64,000 bases of DNA from Hyposmocoma kahamanoa (GCF_003589595.1 NW_020653726.1:18648684-18712683), one strand, 5' to 3'; positions 20,627 to 33,397 are shown, counted from the first letter of the stretch. Numbers and translations: made by a program. Notes: a model not told the origin generated them from the sequence alone.

Positions 20627-23600
20627 GTAATTTGAGATCTATTATTGGGTACATTACGTTCAGCTTTTTCCTCGGATACCATGAATTCAATCTCAAGAGC
20701 TTATATGTGCGTATGTATTTGTCCTAAATATCATACTTATGATCAAGGATATTCGCTGTCTTTACATGTAAAGATCTTTCACGAAGCTACGATCGTGAGT
20801 TACCTATGACGGTTCCTCCACCGTATCAGTCTTTTTAGATACACCCGTATAAGCTTTATTCAGTCAACAGCACATCAAGCATTACACTTTTGTTTGATTA
20901 GGTTTTTTTTTTTACAATACTAAGTGACGGGACGGACAAGTCGTGCGCCTGATGGTAAGTGACACGCCTGTCAATAGCAGTTGCAATGCCACTCACAGCC
21001 TTGAATCGCAAAGATTTGAGCGTACCCTGAGACGTGAAATGAAAAGTCCCATGTGCCTGTAATTTCACCAGTACCTTTACCCTTCAAAACCAACACGCAG
21101 AAATGCTCACATTACTGTTGGCAGCAGAAACTGGTAAGCTACTAAAAAAAGCCAATAAACAAAGAACGAACCTGATTTTCCCAGGTGCCAATAGAAAAAC
21201 TGGACTTCCATCACTACTTGCCCATGTTCTTTGATGGTCTCGCTGAAGGAAATTATCCCTACAGTTTTATTGTCGAAGAAGGAATCAATGATCTGGTCAA
21301 GAAAGGTTCTTACAAAGTTCTGGCGTGCGTGCCTCAGATTGTGATTCCAATTAAACGTAAGTAGCTTCTGCCTCATCGTCATCACCATGAGCATTTTTCA
21401 AACATCAAAATAAAACATCAACGCTGTGAAACTAATAAATTCTGGGACGTGTCCTTTAGAAGGAACGGTTTGTAACTTGTAACTTACAAAATGTTTACAT
21501 AGTTTGTTTTAGAATTTCTAATCATAATATCATTGTCATTGGCAACTCATACGTCCCACTGCGCTCCTCTACATACATAGTCTATGCCAGAGTACAGACG
21601 ATGCCCTAAGATAACTGACCTCCTAACCCACCAATTCGTTGCAAGTGTGGAAAAAACTGTTAAACAAACTCTAATCTGTGAACCATAAAATTCATTTTGA
21701 TACGACTTCCTCATTGCATCATTACTGAATGACGTTTTTTTTGTCTAATTTGATTTTTAATTATATTACATAAATGCAAATTTCAACCATAAAGTCTTTG
21801 ACATTCCTTCACATTTCCTATTGGATACGTAAGAAGGCTCTCAGGTATTTTAGAGCATCGACTATACCAACTGAGCATTTGTCGACCTTATTGAAGAAGG
21901 CAAAAGGTGTCAGGTTTCCGAGTCCGGTTACCGGACACCTGCGTTGCGTCACACGTCTCAGAAAATACGTGTAAATAATTAATTATGTTTTCTGATATTA
22001 TTATGTATGTTAGTCTGTAAAGTATGTATTTATGAGTCTATATAACCTGAGTATAAATAAATAAATTTGCAATAATCGTGTGAAATGTCACACGTTTTTC
22101 AAGGGTTGTGAACCTTTTTCGGCATGTAGGTATCATCAATTCATCACAATGTTTCTTTCTTCATTATAGACAGGTATTGCTAATAACACTCAAAAATATA
22201 AGTAACTTGAAAATTAAGTCATAGGTACACTGGCATAGGAATTTGGATCATCAATATCTCAATTGAGAAGCAATTGTTCTGCCACCGCAGATATCCTCCA
22301 ATGCATTGTAGGATAATTAATTAATTTTCGTTTAAATTGTCAGTTACATTCATTATCGTGGCAAAGGATGATTTGTTATTAGTTTCTGGATATTAACATT
22401 CTATTCGGTGAAGTTAAAACGTGAACTGTAAAATGCTCGAGTGGTACGAGCTCGAATTCGAAACCACGGCCTCTACGTGAGAAATGTGCACGTTAAGAAG
22501 GTTCACGTTCACTGTCGGAGAACGTGTGAAGTCGCTAACCCGCAATGAGCCAGCGTGGCGAACTATGGCCTAAACCCTCGCCTTAGAGGAGACTCGTGCC
22601 CAATAGGGGGATATGAATGGCTTGATGATGATGTAAAATATTCATTAGTCGAAAGACGATTGCTCCAGAATACAGATCCCAGCATTGTAGAAAAGTACGC
22701 GCATTTTCATCGCTTCGTATAAGATGAAATTCAATAATCCGGTTCAAGACGTTACCCCAAGGTTGATTTATTGGATCGTCCGGATCGCATGGCGCGATTG
22801 ACATCGCAACTTGAGACCAGCTATTGAGGTTCTGAGACTTGATTCGGATTGAAGAGTGTGTCAGATTGTACGGATTTCAATTACTCCGAAAAACGAGTAG
22901 AATCTCATTTTAATTTGTCTTTATATCAATATTAATCCAGCATCTTCTTGTTGTTGCTTGGAGGCGCAGAAAGCTATAGTATATTTATTTTCCATGTAGA
23001 CGTCAATCTGTGGGTTAAATATGGGATGGGAAGCAAATACAAAAAAAATATCGTTCCAGTAAGTTCTGAAACGCTGTATACAATCTATCACCTAGATCTG
23101 ACCCCTTAACTGATCTTTTGAGAGTCTTCTTGTTGATTTGTTCTATCTGTATTTAAGTATACGTATACATTAAAGATCAAATTGGCTTAAAAAAATTCCT
23201 AAAACAATATTCAATAGTCATACTAAAATGAATTTTACGTGCAATAAAAATGTTTCGTAATAACAAATACTTTCATCTGCTTGACAATGGTATAACAAAA
23301 GATATTGTAGTAAAAAAGTGCCCAATTCAATATATTACGTTTAGTATATATCGAATGGCACGCAAATATCTAGTTATAAAAGTCTACTGTCTACTATAAC
23401 AATAAGAATGTCACAACTTACTAACTTACAGGTCGAAAATGATGAAAAGTATGCCAAGATCTTACACATGTTAATTTTTGTTAAATATTTCATTTGTCAT
23501 TGAAATTGTTTTCATTTAACCATTTGAATAAGTTAGTTTAAACTATAGTCTAATAGTTTAATTTAAAGTGGTATTTTATTATAATTGTCCGCAGACATTT

Positions 23601-26600
23601 ATTAACTACTCTCATGAATTAAAAAACGAAGATATTGCTCAGTTTTACGAGTTAAATGTGCAAATATCAGTAGAAAAGTATGTATTTATGAAGCGACAGT
23701 CGGAATATAGACAAATGAATGTTTTTGTAGATGGATGGTGACCTATAAGATAATATTTTATGGTATATCATGAGGATATGAAAAAAATTATATATTGTGC
23801 ATTATTCTTGGTTCATCATCATCCTATTTAAGGGTCAGGCTCTTGCCGGTGTGGTCTCCTTCACTCCTCACGATTCATAACCATCTTCTGGGCTACTTTA
23901 TAGCTGCTCACTTTGGCGGTTTGGTTATTTGGTTCTTGGTTTAAATTTAATATTTTTATTTAAACAATATCTCTGTTTACATAATAATATTTTACTTCAT
24001 TATGATAAGTTACAATGTCAGATAATTACTAACTGGATGTGTCATTCTATTAGTAATTATCAATAATTGATTAAATGTCAATCTCAAGGTTTTAATCAGT
24101 CAGCAGGTCGATTCAGCACCTTACGATAACTCTGTAGTCGATCGATTCGTTTTGATATCATACGATTTCTTTTCGTTTTTATTCACAACACCCGAATTGA
24201 ACGTCAAACTGTCGTATTCGAAACCGAACCGAAATGACGTCACACCCGTACGATTACTCGAACGTCTCGACCGGCAAAGGCTACAAACGTTATTCAGAAC
24301 ACAGTTATCGAATGAAAGTTATCGAACGTCCTATTGTTTACAAAGCAAGAATGTAATATGGAAATCTCTTATTATTTTAAATAAAGTCTGGATTTTGTTT
24401 TATCCATTTATTTGAATGCAAGGCATTCCTTCATTTTAGGCCTTTAAAGTCTTAAAAATGTATATGAAAGGATTTTCATTTTTCTATTCTTATTTCACCG
24501 ACTAACTCCGTAAACGCTGTTGGATAAAAATATCGTATCCAAATCGAATGTTTAACTCGAATATTCTAAATAGCTTGGAACGCGTCCTTCGATTCGAGAA
24601 CCGTATCCAATCGAACGATTCGGTTAAAATACCGAAGAGTTCTGAATCGCGCTGCTGGTGCCACCTGACAGTACGTTTCTTGATATTAATATTTACGTAT
24701 TAATTAAGGTAATAATAAACGGTCATCATCAAAATTAAAAATTTAATAGGTCTGATTGTATGGCTCACAGTGTGCTTCCAAAATACTCGGTAGAATAACA
24801 GAATCTGCCAATAGTCTTTAATGACTAAACTGAAAACTTGATTCTGGCAAAACCTTAAAATCGCCGCCAATAACAAAATAAGGCGAAGAATAGTGGGATT
24901 AAAATTTGAAAACGTCACTCGTAATACCCGGACCAGAACCTTCGCACCGCCAAGCACCTTGGAACCACAAAAGTCGTCAATGATTGTTATATTTCTTGCA
25001 GGTGCCCTAGAGACAAAGCGACCCGCAGTAATTTGTCACGCTCTAAAGTGCATTCAAATGATTGTAACTGGTTGCGACAAAGTGGGAGAAGCCCTGGTCC
25101 CATACTACAGACAGATACTGCCTACACTCAACCTCTTCAAGGACAGGAATCGTGAGTTACGTTTTGAAATTTTAACCTGTATCAAATAACCTGGCTAATT
25201 AATTTTCATTTGCTTAAATATGTATATTCGCTTCATAAATTTTTGTGACGTTGAAAGTAAAAAGCTATCGACAAACGATACGAACTTCAAAAAGTTCTAA
25301 ATAGATGCACTTTGCGTGTTATGATCAATACAATGCAATGATCAATATCGATCGTTTTGAAGTCGATCGAAGTCAAACGCCTTATCACGATCTAAATTGC
25401 ATAAGACAAAAAATCATTTGTTTATAACACCAATTTTAAGCGAGGTATGTCGCAGGTTTTTGTTGTTTTTTTTTTTTACTGGTGTATAACTCTATGATTT
25501 CAGCTTTATATGTTATTTCTCAATGTGGAATTTAATTAACAGTATTTTACCGATCGTTCATAACGATAATGTCCAAATGCTAGTGTTTTTAGTAAGGTAC
25601 TAAAATTGGTTGTTTATTAGTGGTTCGTTGTAGAATATAGAAATGTGATATTTTGTTTAAGCTACTACTACTAATTTTCGCTTGTAAAGACTTACAAGCG
25701 CATATAAATATGATTTTGATGTAAATAGTGAACTTATGAGCAGAATTAGATTATATTAGCGCAAATTTAACACCAGGTCTATGGAAACACCTAAAACATC
25801 GCACAAAAACGAAGCAGGTACAATGTGACACGCAATTTACGAAACATTAGCCTACCGAAGCCGGCAAAAACGACACCCCGTAACCTCAGCCGCAACTATT
25901 TCGCAAAGAGAAATGAGGCGTTAGCGGCCGCACGAGACAAAACACTCGTTAGGCAAACATAAACCAGGCAACTTTTGGGATACGCTTGGGTCTCCGTGGC
26001 CATGATTTGTTTTTTATGTGGGTGACAAAAATTTTATATGATTCTTTGTTTTTGACGATTTTGATGTTATAACACTTTCTTTTTGTAAAACAATTTTGTT
26101 AGATGTGCCCGCGATCTCATACGTGTACATATGTAATCCCACTCCTAAAATATGTGAACAAACAAGATAAAGAAAAAGGGAAGGAAATTCCCTACATGAT
26201 GAAATGATTCTGAAACATTAATTCTCATATCGAGTTCTTCTTTTTCGGATCTTATATTTGTTTTTTCAAACATACTAACAATTCGGGCTCTTTCCCGGTC
26301 CCATGGTTATGGCTGACTCATTCTCATATTATTAGTAAACTGATTAGAAAAGTTGGGGCGAATTTTCTTCATTAATCTCATTCGTACGCACGGCTATTGT
26401 TTTCATTACACACAATTATAGGACATTTCAATAAATAAATATTACCTAAAGAAATCTTCAATTCCAATAAATATTATAAATGTCTAGCGTCAAGGGTAAT
26501 TTCAGAGTTTGGAAACGCAAGGCTATCTCTTAACGTAATAGACTTTCGGAGTTTCGGGTTCATAAGTTTGTTTGCAAGATTTCTGATTTGAAATTTGCCA

Positions 26601-28753
26601 CTTTGCTTGTGATAATTTGACTGACTTTTAGAGTCATTATGAAATTCTTCAGAAGTTTTGGTAAGAAGGTTTCTTATAATAAGCGATAAGCTGTTCAGAT
26701 GATCTGGCCATTCATTGCTCTGTTTTATTGTAAACAACTTATTAAAACAAAAAATGAGACACAATTTTTTGTTTCTTCATAAAAATATATTATGAAATAC
26801 AGGTTTTCAAAATAATATGTGTAGTGATAACTCAAAAATGTTTAGTTTTGACTATTAACACAAATACGCGAAACGAATTTCTCTCTCTCTCTATGACGCT
26901 TTATGAAAAGCATTTTTCGAATAATTACCCCGCAAGGTGTCTTTGTTTCCTATTTGACGATAGGCATAACGTAAAAAAATGTATCATCTCATTTAGCACG
27001 CCGAAGTTTACGGGATTATTGTGTTACCGAGGTTGGATCTCTCGTAAAAGAGAATTAGCTCAGAAAGTGAAGCTTTGGTAATTTAATAGAATCAGCATAG
27101 TCACATTTTGAATAATGTCTCTTCAGGCTGATTGAAAATCTTATAAAAAATGGTATTTTATTTTGGGTCTATACGATTTGACTTATTTTGATTGTACTAG
27201 AATTACTTGCGTACTATTTTGATTTTATGATTGTAAAAGTAAATAAAAAATACAGTACAATTGTCCTTTTTATTTTAATCATTATAAAGACGTGTGAATT
27301 CTTCTTCGTAATGTCTCCTAACGTCCTAAAATATCAACACACTTATTTACCTTCACACGGAAAGCTCACAAAAACCCGAGACGCACGAGTAGAATTCCCT
27401 AACAATGCGGTCGGGGTGTCAACGTCGCGCGCTTCGAATTCGCTCTCTCACATGTAATTAATCTACTCCAGTAGACTGGTCTATTAGCTTCTCTTTACCA
27501 GGAAGCATTATACGTATGTACTTACAAGTTGATATACTTGTCAAATTATTTGTCACTTTGTTTGAATTTTCTCACCATTTCATATCCAAAGAACTAAACT
27601 GGTCTTAAGATGGAACCTTAAGGAACTCCCTATGAAATTACTTTAATTCTTGTCGTCTTCGATCTAAATTCATACTGAAATACAGGTGCCGTTTATTCGA
27701 AATGTGAACCGCAACGTCACAAAAGATATCGATCACCGTAATGAAAGAGATGATCAACGAAAGAGATCGATCAACGTCAACATTTCATATTAAATCAACG
27801 ACGTGCGCTCCCTCACAACCACCGAAATTTTTGAAACCGATTCTAAATTTTGAACTTTATTGCTATTGATTTAATTTATATTTTTTATAAAACTGACTAT
27901 AAATAAAGAAATTAAACATTTATTCATGTTCTCAAAAGCATTTGTTAAATCCATCACGATAGTAATAAAATTAGCGTCTGTATTGTGGTATATTTTTTCT
28001 GTCGTTGATGTCTTGTTGACGTAACGTACATTTTCCTCTCTATAATACCAAATTTGAAGGTAACAAACGCTCGCAGCATTCTAACAATGTGGTCTCGTGT
28101 GGCCGCTGCGTGTCTGAAATTTATTCTCGCAGGTAATTAATCTACTCGAGCGAGCTGACAAGTCTATTAGTCTGAAACCTGAAAACAATGTACGTTCTGT
28201 ACGTTGTGTCAATTATTTCGGTGATTGATGGGTGATCGCGTTAGTGAATCTATGCAGGATTTACGCGAAAATGTTTGAGGGGACTTTGTTGGTATGTCAA
28301 GTCTAGTCACACATGCATACGTAGCAGTCGGAAATTAATGTATGCGGTCGATGTTCATTCATGCTAATTGGATACTGTACAATACAAAAAATATATGATA
28401 GACTATTATTGCTTGTATCTTTGTTAAAATACTAACAGAAATGGAAAAAAAATGTTGATTTGGAACTTTTTCTATTTGTTTTTTCACAGCAACAAAAAGT
28501 TGTTGACGCATTTAGGAACCATATTTGCATAACAGATGCAAAATACAATAAAGTATATGCTATCGTTTATATTTATCGTAATTAAATTACAGGTAACATC
28601 GGTGCTGGTATTGATCATACCTCAAGTCGCGGGGAGAACGTTGCGGATCTGATAGAAGACACCCTTCAGATACTCGAACGCTACGGTGGACCTGATGCCT
28701 TCATCAATATCAAGTATATGATACCTACATACGAATCTTGTGTCCTTAATTAA
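20339..28753 (+). CDS. PACRG: PACRG, parkin co-regulated gene protein (four coding exons)
   Basis: Coding exons 20339-20626, 21185-21356, 25002-25151 and 28593-28753 sum to 771 bp (256 residues plus stop), close to the 257-residue vertebrate form. All introns are GT-AG with consistent phases (0, 1, 1). I chose the ATG at 20339; an in-frame GTG at 20324 is the only earlier codon an ORF finder would use. Diagnostic blocks in order: [85 protein letters not shown], and the C-terminus [14 protein letters not shown] with FAP20 forms the inner junction that joins the A and B tubules of axonemal doublets; in an insect that means sperm flagella and sensory cilia. The protein is almost wholly an alpha-helical repeat fold; no signal peptide or membrane segment. 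It appears intact. Confidence 0.95.
20902..21142 (+). repeat. Interspersed repeat family A, copy 3, in PACRG intron 1
   Basis: Starts with a T-run, then GTGACGGGACGGACAAGTCG, and keeps most of the family up to GCAGCAGAAACTGGTAAG. It ends about 42 bp before the acceptor of PACRG exon 2, so the polypyrimidine and branch-point region lies in the remaining gap. Confidence 0.75.
21185..21356 (+). CDS. PACRG: PACRG coding exon 2
   Basis: Acceptor TTTTCCCAG precedes GTGCCAATAG; the exon encodes [18 protein letters not shown] to QIVIPIK and ends phase 1 before GTAAGT. Its sequence is highly conserved across animals. Confidence 0.93.
21357..25001. other. PACRG intron 2 (3.6 kb)
   Basis: AT-rich intron. 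It contains an RTE-like 3' fragment (22440-22640) and a short repeat shared with 8631 (near 23826). Around 24140-24660 there are many CGAAC/TCGAA words without an obvious element structure. No ORF with recognisable domains. Confidence 0.7.
22440..22640 (+). repeat. RTE-type LINE 3' end, copy 1
   Basis: Contains ACGTTAAGAAGGTTCACGT, GGAGAACGTGTGAAGTC, TATGGCCTAAACCCT and GAGGAGACTCGTGCCCA, ending in GATGATGATG. It shares this order with a shorter copy at 55062. Such a tail followed by TGA repeats is typical of lepidopteran RTE LINEs, from memory; only the non-coding 3' end remains. Confidence 0.55.
25002..25151 (+). CDS. PACRG: PACRG coding exon 3
   Basis: Acceptor TTTCTTGCAG; encodes [16 protein letters not shown] (first codon shared with exon 2) to LNLFKDRN and ends phase 1 before GTGAGT. 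Includes the family hallmark [11 protein letters not shown]. Confidence 0.93.
25152..28592. other. PACRG intron 3 (3.4 kb)
   Basis: AT-rich, no host exon seen. A possible LINE remnant is at 25282-25330. Two diverged copies of a ~100-bp segment occur at about 27395-27495 and 28077-28178, both containing CTAACAATG.GGTC and GTAATTAATCTACTC. A short CT run is at 26880-26892. Confidence 0.65.
25282..25330 (+). pseudogene. Possible LINE reverse-transcriptase C-terminal scrap
   Basis: A 16-codon stretch reads [16 protein letters not shown], resembling the LQ.VQNRCLR.. segment of many LINE C-termini. It is too short for certainty and could be chance. Confidence 0.25.
28593..28753 (+). CDS. PACRG: PACRG coding exon 4 (terminal)
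   Basis: Acceptor AAATTACAG; encodes [19 protein letters not shown] to PTYESCVLN and stops at TAA 28751-28753. The final residues match the family C-terminus almost exactly, so the 3' end is secure. No canonical AATAAA was seen in the next ~100 bp; the nearest A-rich candidate is ATTAAA near 28867. Confidence 0.93.
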
Positions 28754-29171
28754 GAGATTATTATGTTTCTTTTTGGGTTAGACAGAAATGTAGCTAAGAA
28801 ATTATTGTACAGGTCAATTTACACACTTCACACATATACAATAACTTGCACTGTATACTTAATATATTAAAACCAGATAGAACTGATATAGGGCACTATA
28901 AATTATTGTCTGGTATGATAATGTAACAAGCGACTCTAAACAATACTCGTTTGCTGTAATATTTTTTTAAATTATCTTTATATTTATTTTCTATATGTTT
29001 GGTACATTTTATTAAGGCGATTTTAAAGATAATTACGTAATTATAATAATTCAAGTTATTGATTACACGAGTCATATGAGTTATTTACAAATTGTTTAAA
29101 ACAGGTAAGTTAACACATTTACTTTTATTAGGATATTGAACATCAAGGATGGTAAGTACGTAATGGTTTGA
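28754..29171. other. PACRG 3' flank
   Basis: Presumed 3' UTR followed by AT-rich intergenic DNA; no ORF or repeat recognised. Confidence 0.5.
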
Positions 29172-29179
29172 GTTGTACG

Positions 29180-29668
29180 CAGAGATGGGCAGTGAGTTAA
29201 AATCCAATCAACCCGCCCCGGTTTTAACCGGGTTTTAATCCATTTCGGCCCAAAATCGTGAGCGGAAGCAGCGAATACGAAATTTTTCTTATAATTTCGT
29301 ACTTCTTACAAATTTTCTAGACGATAAAAAGGCAAATCCATACAATACCCACCTTGCAAACCTGTAGGTTCTCACTACTAAGGATGCACTTTACGATTTT
29401 TATGAAAATCGATTCAAGTCGATTTGAACGCACTAACAATTTTTTGTATCGATTTATTTCAATGCGATTATTGAGCGAATCGATTGAATAGATAGGCGAA
29501 TCGTATCGTCTAAATCGGAAAGCAATCAACATATTGTAGTAATATCATTAAATTTGAATAAAACGCGATTTACAACAAATATTTAGTTGTAAATAGTTTG
29601 TCTTCGATTTCGGGCATTAATGGGTTTTAACCCGATGTAAACCAAGCGCTAACAATTGCTCACCTCTG
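29180..29668. mobile_element. hAT-type non-autonomous element (489 bp)
   Basis: Left end CAGAGATGGGCA and right end, read on the other strand, CAGAGGTGAGCA. The flanks GTTGTACG (29172-29179) and GTTGTACA (29669-29676) form an 8-bp target duplication with one mismatch. CAGAG-type ends with 8-bp duplications are characteristic of hAT transposons. The interior has recurrent GTTTTAACCxG and ATCGATT words and no transposase. Confidence 0.75.
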
Positions 29669-29676
29669 GTTGTACA

Positions 29677-30449
29677 CACGCCAGCGCATCAAGCTACACA
29701 TTGACGTATCTTGTTCCGTAGCACTGGAGGCGATTTTCGAAAAAAAATGTGGAGTCTGATGTGTACCGTACATTGTAATGTCAGATAGGACAAACGCGTG
29801 AATTAAATGTAGCGAAGTTTAAACGAAACATTTTGTAGCCGTGACTGTTCTGCGTGGCTTAAAGATAGAGAGTCGCCTAACCGCTATTAAATTTAAATGC
29901 TACAGGATCTTTGGCACTGAACAATGTTTTCAATTTAAATCTATTTACTTTGTTGTCTGCGTAATCGAATCTCGGAGAATGTTCCGTAGTACTTATTGGT
30001 GCTTAATGTACTTGCAAATAGTCACGAGTGTTATAAATTGTAATGGTGTCAGGATATTGCCTTGTGTGACGCCTTTCGTAGAATATATTATATAATTAAA
30101 TAAATTATGTGATCATTTTATTTTTAATTTATTAATTAGTTATTTATACTCAAATCATGCGATTTGATCACTTAATTACGCATAAGAATTGTTAACTTGT
30201 TTTACAAAGTTATTATTATCAGTGATTGTTGTCGTTTTTTTATTGGTTATTATTTAATAATAATAAATTTTGCGTGGTTGTAAAAGGTATTTCAATTTAA
30301 ATCTTATTCCCTTAAATTATGATTATTTTTTGGTACACATAGGTTGCCGTACTTTACAGCTTGCTGCACTTTAGAGAGCGCCTTACTTTACAGTACGCCT
30401 CACTTAATTGAAAATTATTGACATGGTAACACTTTCTTTGCCGTATAAG
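29677..30449. other. Gene-free stretch
   Basis: AT-rich; an 84-codon open frame at 29841-30095 has no recognisable domain and no supporting context. Nothing else seen. Confidence 0.45.
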
Positions 30450-31046
30450 ATATTTTTTTTATAATATCAAGTGACGGGACGAACAATTCGCGCGCCTGAT
30501 GGTAAGCTACACGCCTGTCCATAACAGTTGCAGTGCCACTCGAGAGCTTTAAATCGCATAGATCTGGGGGCTTTGCCACTGCATTTGTTACCCTAAGACA
30601 TAAGTTGACAAGTCCCATGGTGCCTGAAATTTCACAAGCACCCTTAAAAAATGCAACGCAATAATCATTGACTTACAATTATATGGACGTCGGGTCCGCG
30701 CTAAAAAGTGTCCGAACTTATAGGGCGTTAAAATCGTATACAAAGCGTCATTCACGCTTTAGTCTTCGTTTGTTCGACTGACAGCGAAGCAAGCAAAATT
30801 AGACAGTACTGCGATGACATTACAATTTAAATTAAACGTTTTAGCTCTTTCATATTCCTTTACATGTCACTACGTTTAAATAGGTTGACTTGGGACATTT
30901 TTTTCGTGGTTTTTGTATTAGACCCGTCGTCCATTTATTAGTAAGTCAATGGCAATAATGCTCACATTACTGTTGGCGGTAGAAATAAGTAAGGTGGCAG
31001 TACTTCCTTTGACTTGAAACTCTTTCACAAGGAGCTCTTCTGCTCT
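30450..31046 (+). repeat. Interspersed repeat family A, copy 4, split by a MITE
   Basis: The left part (30450-30665) and right part (30952-31046) make one full family A unit. The break lies exactly where a family B MITE has inserted, so family A was already present when family B moved. Confidence 0.85.
30666..30951 (+). mobile_element. MITE family B, copy 2 (286 bp), nested in family A
   Basis: CATTGACTTAC at the left and GTAAGTCAATG at the right. Exact 8-bp target duplication GCAATAAT at 30658-30665 and 30952-30959. Because the target is a known repeat, the empty site can be read from other family A copies (GCAGTAATGCTCAC), which confirms the insertion and its ends. Confidence 0.92.
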
Positions 31047-31242
31047 GGACAATTGTACATTGACATCGCGTATGATATTTGTTAGCAATGTTCCATAACC
31101 ATTATTTATTCTCCTACATATTTATTGCATAAAAAGAATAATACGTCTATTGTTTTCTACACGTACCTGTGGACATCCCGCTAAGTGGCAGGACATGGCC
31201 ATTCGACCACTTGCGGTGGCGGATGTCGAGCTGGCTTGTTTC

Positions 31243-31488
31243 AAAAAACCAACCTCAAAAGTTCGTGGTATTACATCTATTTGCCAAGTTTCATTGAAAT
31301 TACCGGAAAGTGCTCGGAACCGGATTCATCCCCTATTTTGCCACCCTAAGAGGTGATATATTTTCTTTAAATTCAAATGGGACTAATACTTAGGTACCCT
31401 CTTTTCCAACAAAAAAAAAAGAATCATCAAAACGGTTCACAAATGCCGTGGTAGTCGCATAAAGTACACACAATATAGTCGGTTAAAA
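31243..31488 (-). mobile_element. Interspersed element family D, copy 3
   Basis: Reverse orientation: starts AAAAAACCAACCTCAAAAGT and ends near TAGTCGGTTAAAAA. Contains the family's TTTGCCACCCTAAGAGGTG and CCAACAAAAAAAAAAGAATC. Confidence 0.7.
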
Positions 31489-31839
31489 ATTACTGTCAGT
31501 ACGTGCTTACAAATATTATTTATTAGATTATAAATTACCGTACATTATATTGAATTTTACTAAGAATTGATACTACCTCGGCTCGAATTTAAGTTTTTCC
31601 CGTACTAATACGGTTCATATTGCTTGGGTCGAGCAGCAGGGACTATAATTAAATTAATTTTTTTTACAGCTATTTGAAAAATGTGTATGGTATACTGTAC
31701 GTGTTCTATTTGGATCAGACGATATAAGAAACGATCATTGGTGTCTTGTAAAATTCGAGGTGTTTGTGTTTTTTTTTCCATCGTGAAAATTTTTAAGAAT
31801 CATAATTTAACACCGTGTATATCGACTTTTTAGTCGTAG

Positions 31840-32082
31840 CGCCATCTATGAGAAATCTATTACAGATTTATCACCCAGTTAGTACCTTTACAGCTACCAG
31901 TCCTGGCGAGAGATGTCGCTATTCACTGTATTAATTAAATTTTTATTGAATTGATATTCAATTATTTTTTGTGAAATTACTCCACTAGTTTGTTATAATT
32001 ATTAATACAAAGATCGAACACTCAGAAAAAACACTCAGAAAAAATTCCTTCGATCCGGTCGGATATATCGGACCGTGTATAT
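31840..32082 (-). repeat. tRNA-derived SINE family F, copy 2 (rearranged)
   Basis: The upstream part of the family (GCGCCATCTATGAGAAATCT ... GAGAGATGTCGCTATTCAC) is joined to the 3' body of a further copy (ATTGAATTGATATTCAATTA ... CGAACACTC), with an internal duplication of ACACTCAGAAAAA. The tRNA-like head is mostly missing. Confidence 0.6.
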
Positions 32083-32210
32083 CCTCAATGTTACTATATA
32101 TTTTTTTCCATTGGGATTAATTCAACACTTTCACTGCAATACGGAATCAACCTAAGCCATTAGAGGTGGTATCAATTCTTAAATAAAATTAACAATTATA
32201 AACCCAGAAC

Positions 32211-32328
32211 CATTGACAGAACAAATGAAGACTAAAGCGGAGTGTCGCGCTCTGTATACGATTTTGCGCCTTACAAGTGCGGACACTTTTTAGCGCGGAC
32301 CCGACGTCCATATAATTATAAGTCAATG
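32211..32328 (-). mobile_element. MITE family B, copy 3 (118 bp, internally deleted)
   Basis: Left CATTGAC is followed directly by interior sequence, so most of one arm is gone; the right end ATAAGTCAATG is complete. The flanks CCCAGAAC (32203-32210) and CCCAGAAC (32329-32336) are an exact 8-bp duplication. This either transposed in reduced form or lost its interior after insertion. Confidence 0.88.
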
Positions 32329-32687
32329 CCCAGAACAGTAATTTTCACAGTAATTACAATTTCTTTATTAAACTAAGAAGAAAATTGAATACTCGCTAAC
32401 ATTTCCCATCTAACTTGAAATGAGGGATCAACATTAGTAACATGTACTTTAACACAGGGTCATATAAACCGTACAGTACATGAAAACAGCATGAAATGTG
32501 CAACATGCAAATTGCATACGTGAATACATCCAGATTGTAAATTGGTTCAGGCTGATCTAAATATTGACTAGTCCGGTCCTTGGAGGTCGTCGAGATTCCT
32601 GTCATAACACGCTTGCATACATTCAAACATGTTGATACATGTTATACAGGGTGTTATTGAGATGGATTACAAAATAAAGATGTTATG

Positions 32688-32882
32688 TGTTCCGGTTTTG
32701 AAGGGTAAGGTTGCTGGTCAAATTACAGGCTCATGGGACTTGTCAACTTATGTCTCAGGGTGACGGGCGCAGTGGTAGTGCCCCTCAGATCTTTGCAATC
32801 GAAAGCACTAACTGTTATGGACAGGCGTGTAGCTTACCATCAGGCGCACGACTTATTCGTTCCGTCACTTGATGTTATTTTA
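32688..32882 (-). repeat. Interspersed repeat family A, copy 5
   Basis: Runs from GTTCCGGTTTTGAAGGGTAA to CGTTCCGTCACTTGATGTTA. The first ~90 bp of this orientation are missing. Confidence 0.8.
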
Positions 32883-33157
32883 AAAAATGCGAAGGTAAAA
32901 CTAAAGACGAAATAGAATTTTAATCATCGGAGCAGCAGCATGATTGTCGATACCACAAGCAAAGCATCTGAAAACAATGGTAAGAAACATTTTTTTCAAA
33001 TACGTCCAAAATGATATTTAACTCATACCTTTGAATTGGGATTTAGAATAGACTTGTAGATATCGTCAGTTGTAAATGAAATAAAGTAAAACACTTCAAT
33101 ATACATTCAATAAACTGGATTCATTCCCTAATTTGCCACTCTTGATGGAATATGTGT

Positions 33158-33397
33158 ACAAGTGACGGGACGAACAAGTCGTGCACCTGGTGGAAAGCGA
33201 ATCGCCTGTGCTTAACAGTTGAAGTGCTATTCGGAGCTTTAAATCGGAAATATCTGAGGAGTTCTCCCACTGCGTCCGGTACCAGCACCTTCACCCTTCG
33301 TAACAGGAACGCAATAATGCTCAAATTACTGCTTGGCGGCAGACATAGACAAGATGACAGTACTTCCCCGGATGGACTCTTCCACGAAGAGTTGAGT
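33158..33397 (+). repeat. Interspersed repeat family A, copy 6
   Basis: From AAGTGACGGGACGAACAAGT to TTCCACGAAGAGTTGAG; near full length and noticeably diverged. Confidence 0.8.

Noticed and set aside
21774..21974. 66-codon ORF in PACRG intron 2 as an alternative exon
   Set aside because: No conserved PACRG sequence and no splice signals; exons 2 and 3 join in frame without it.
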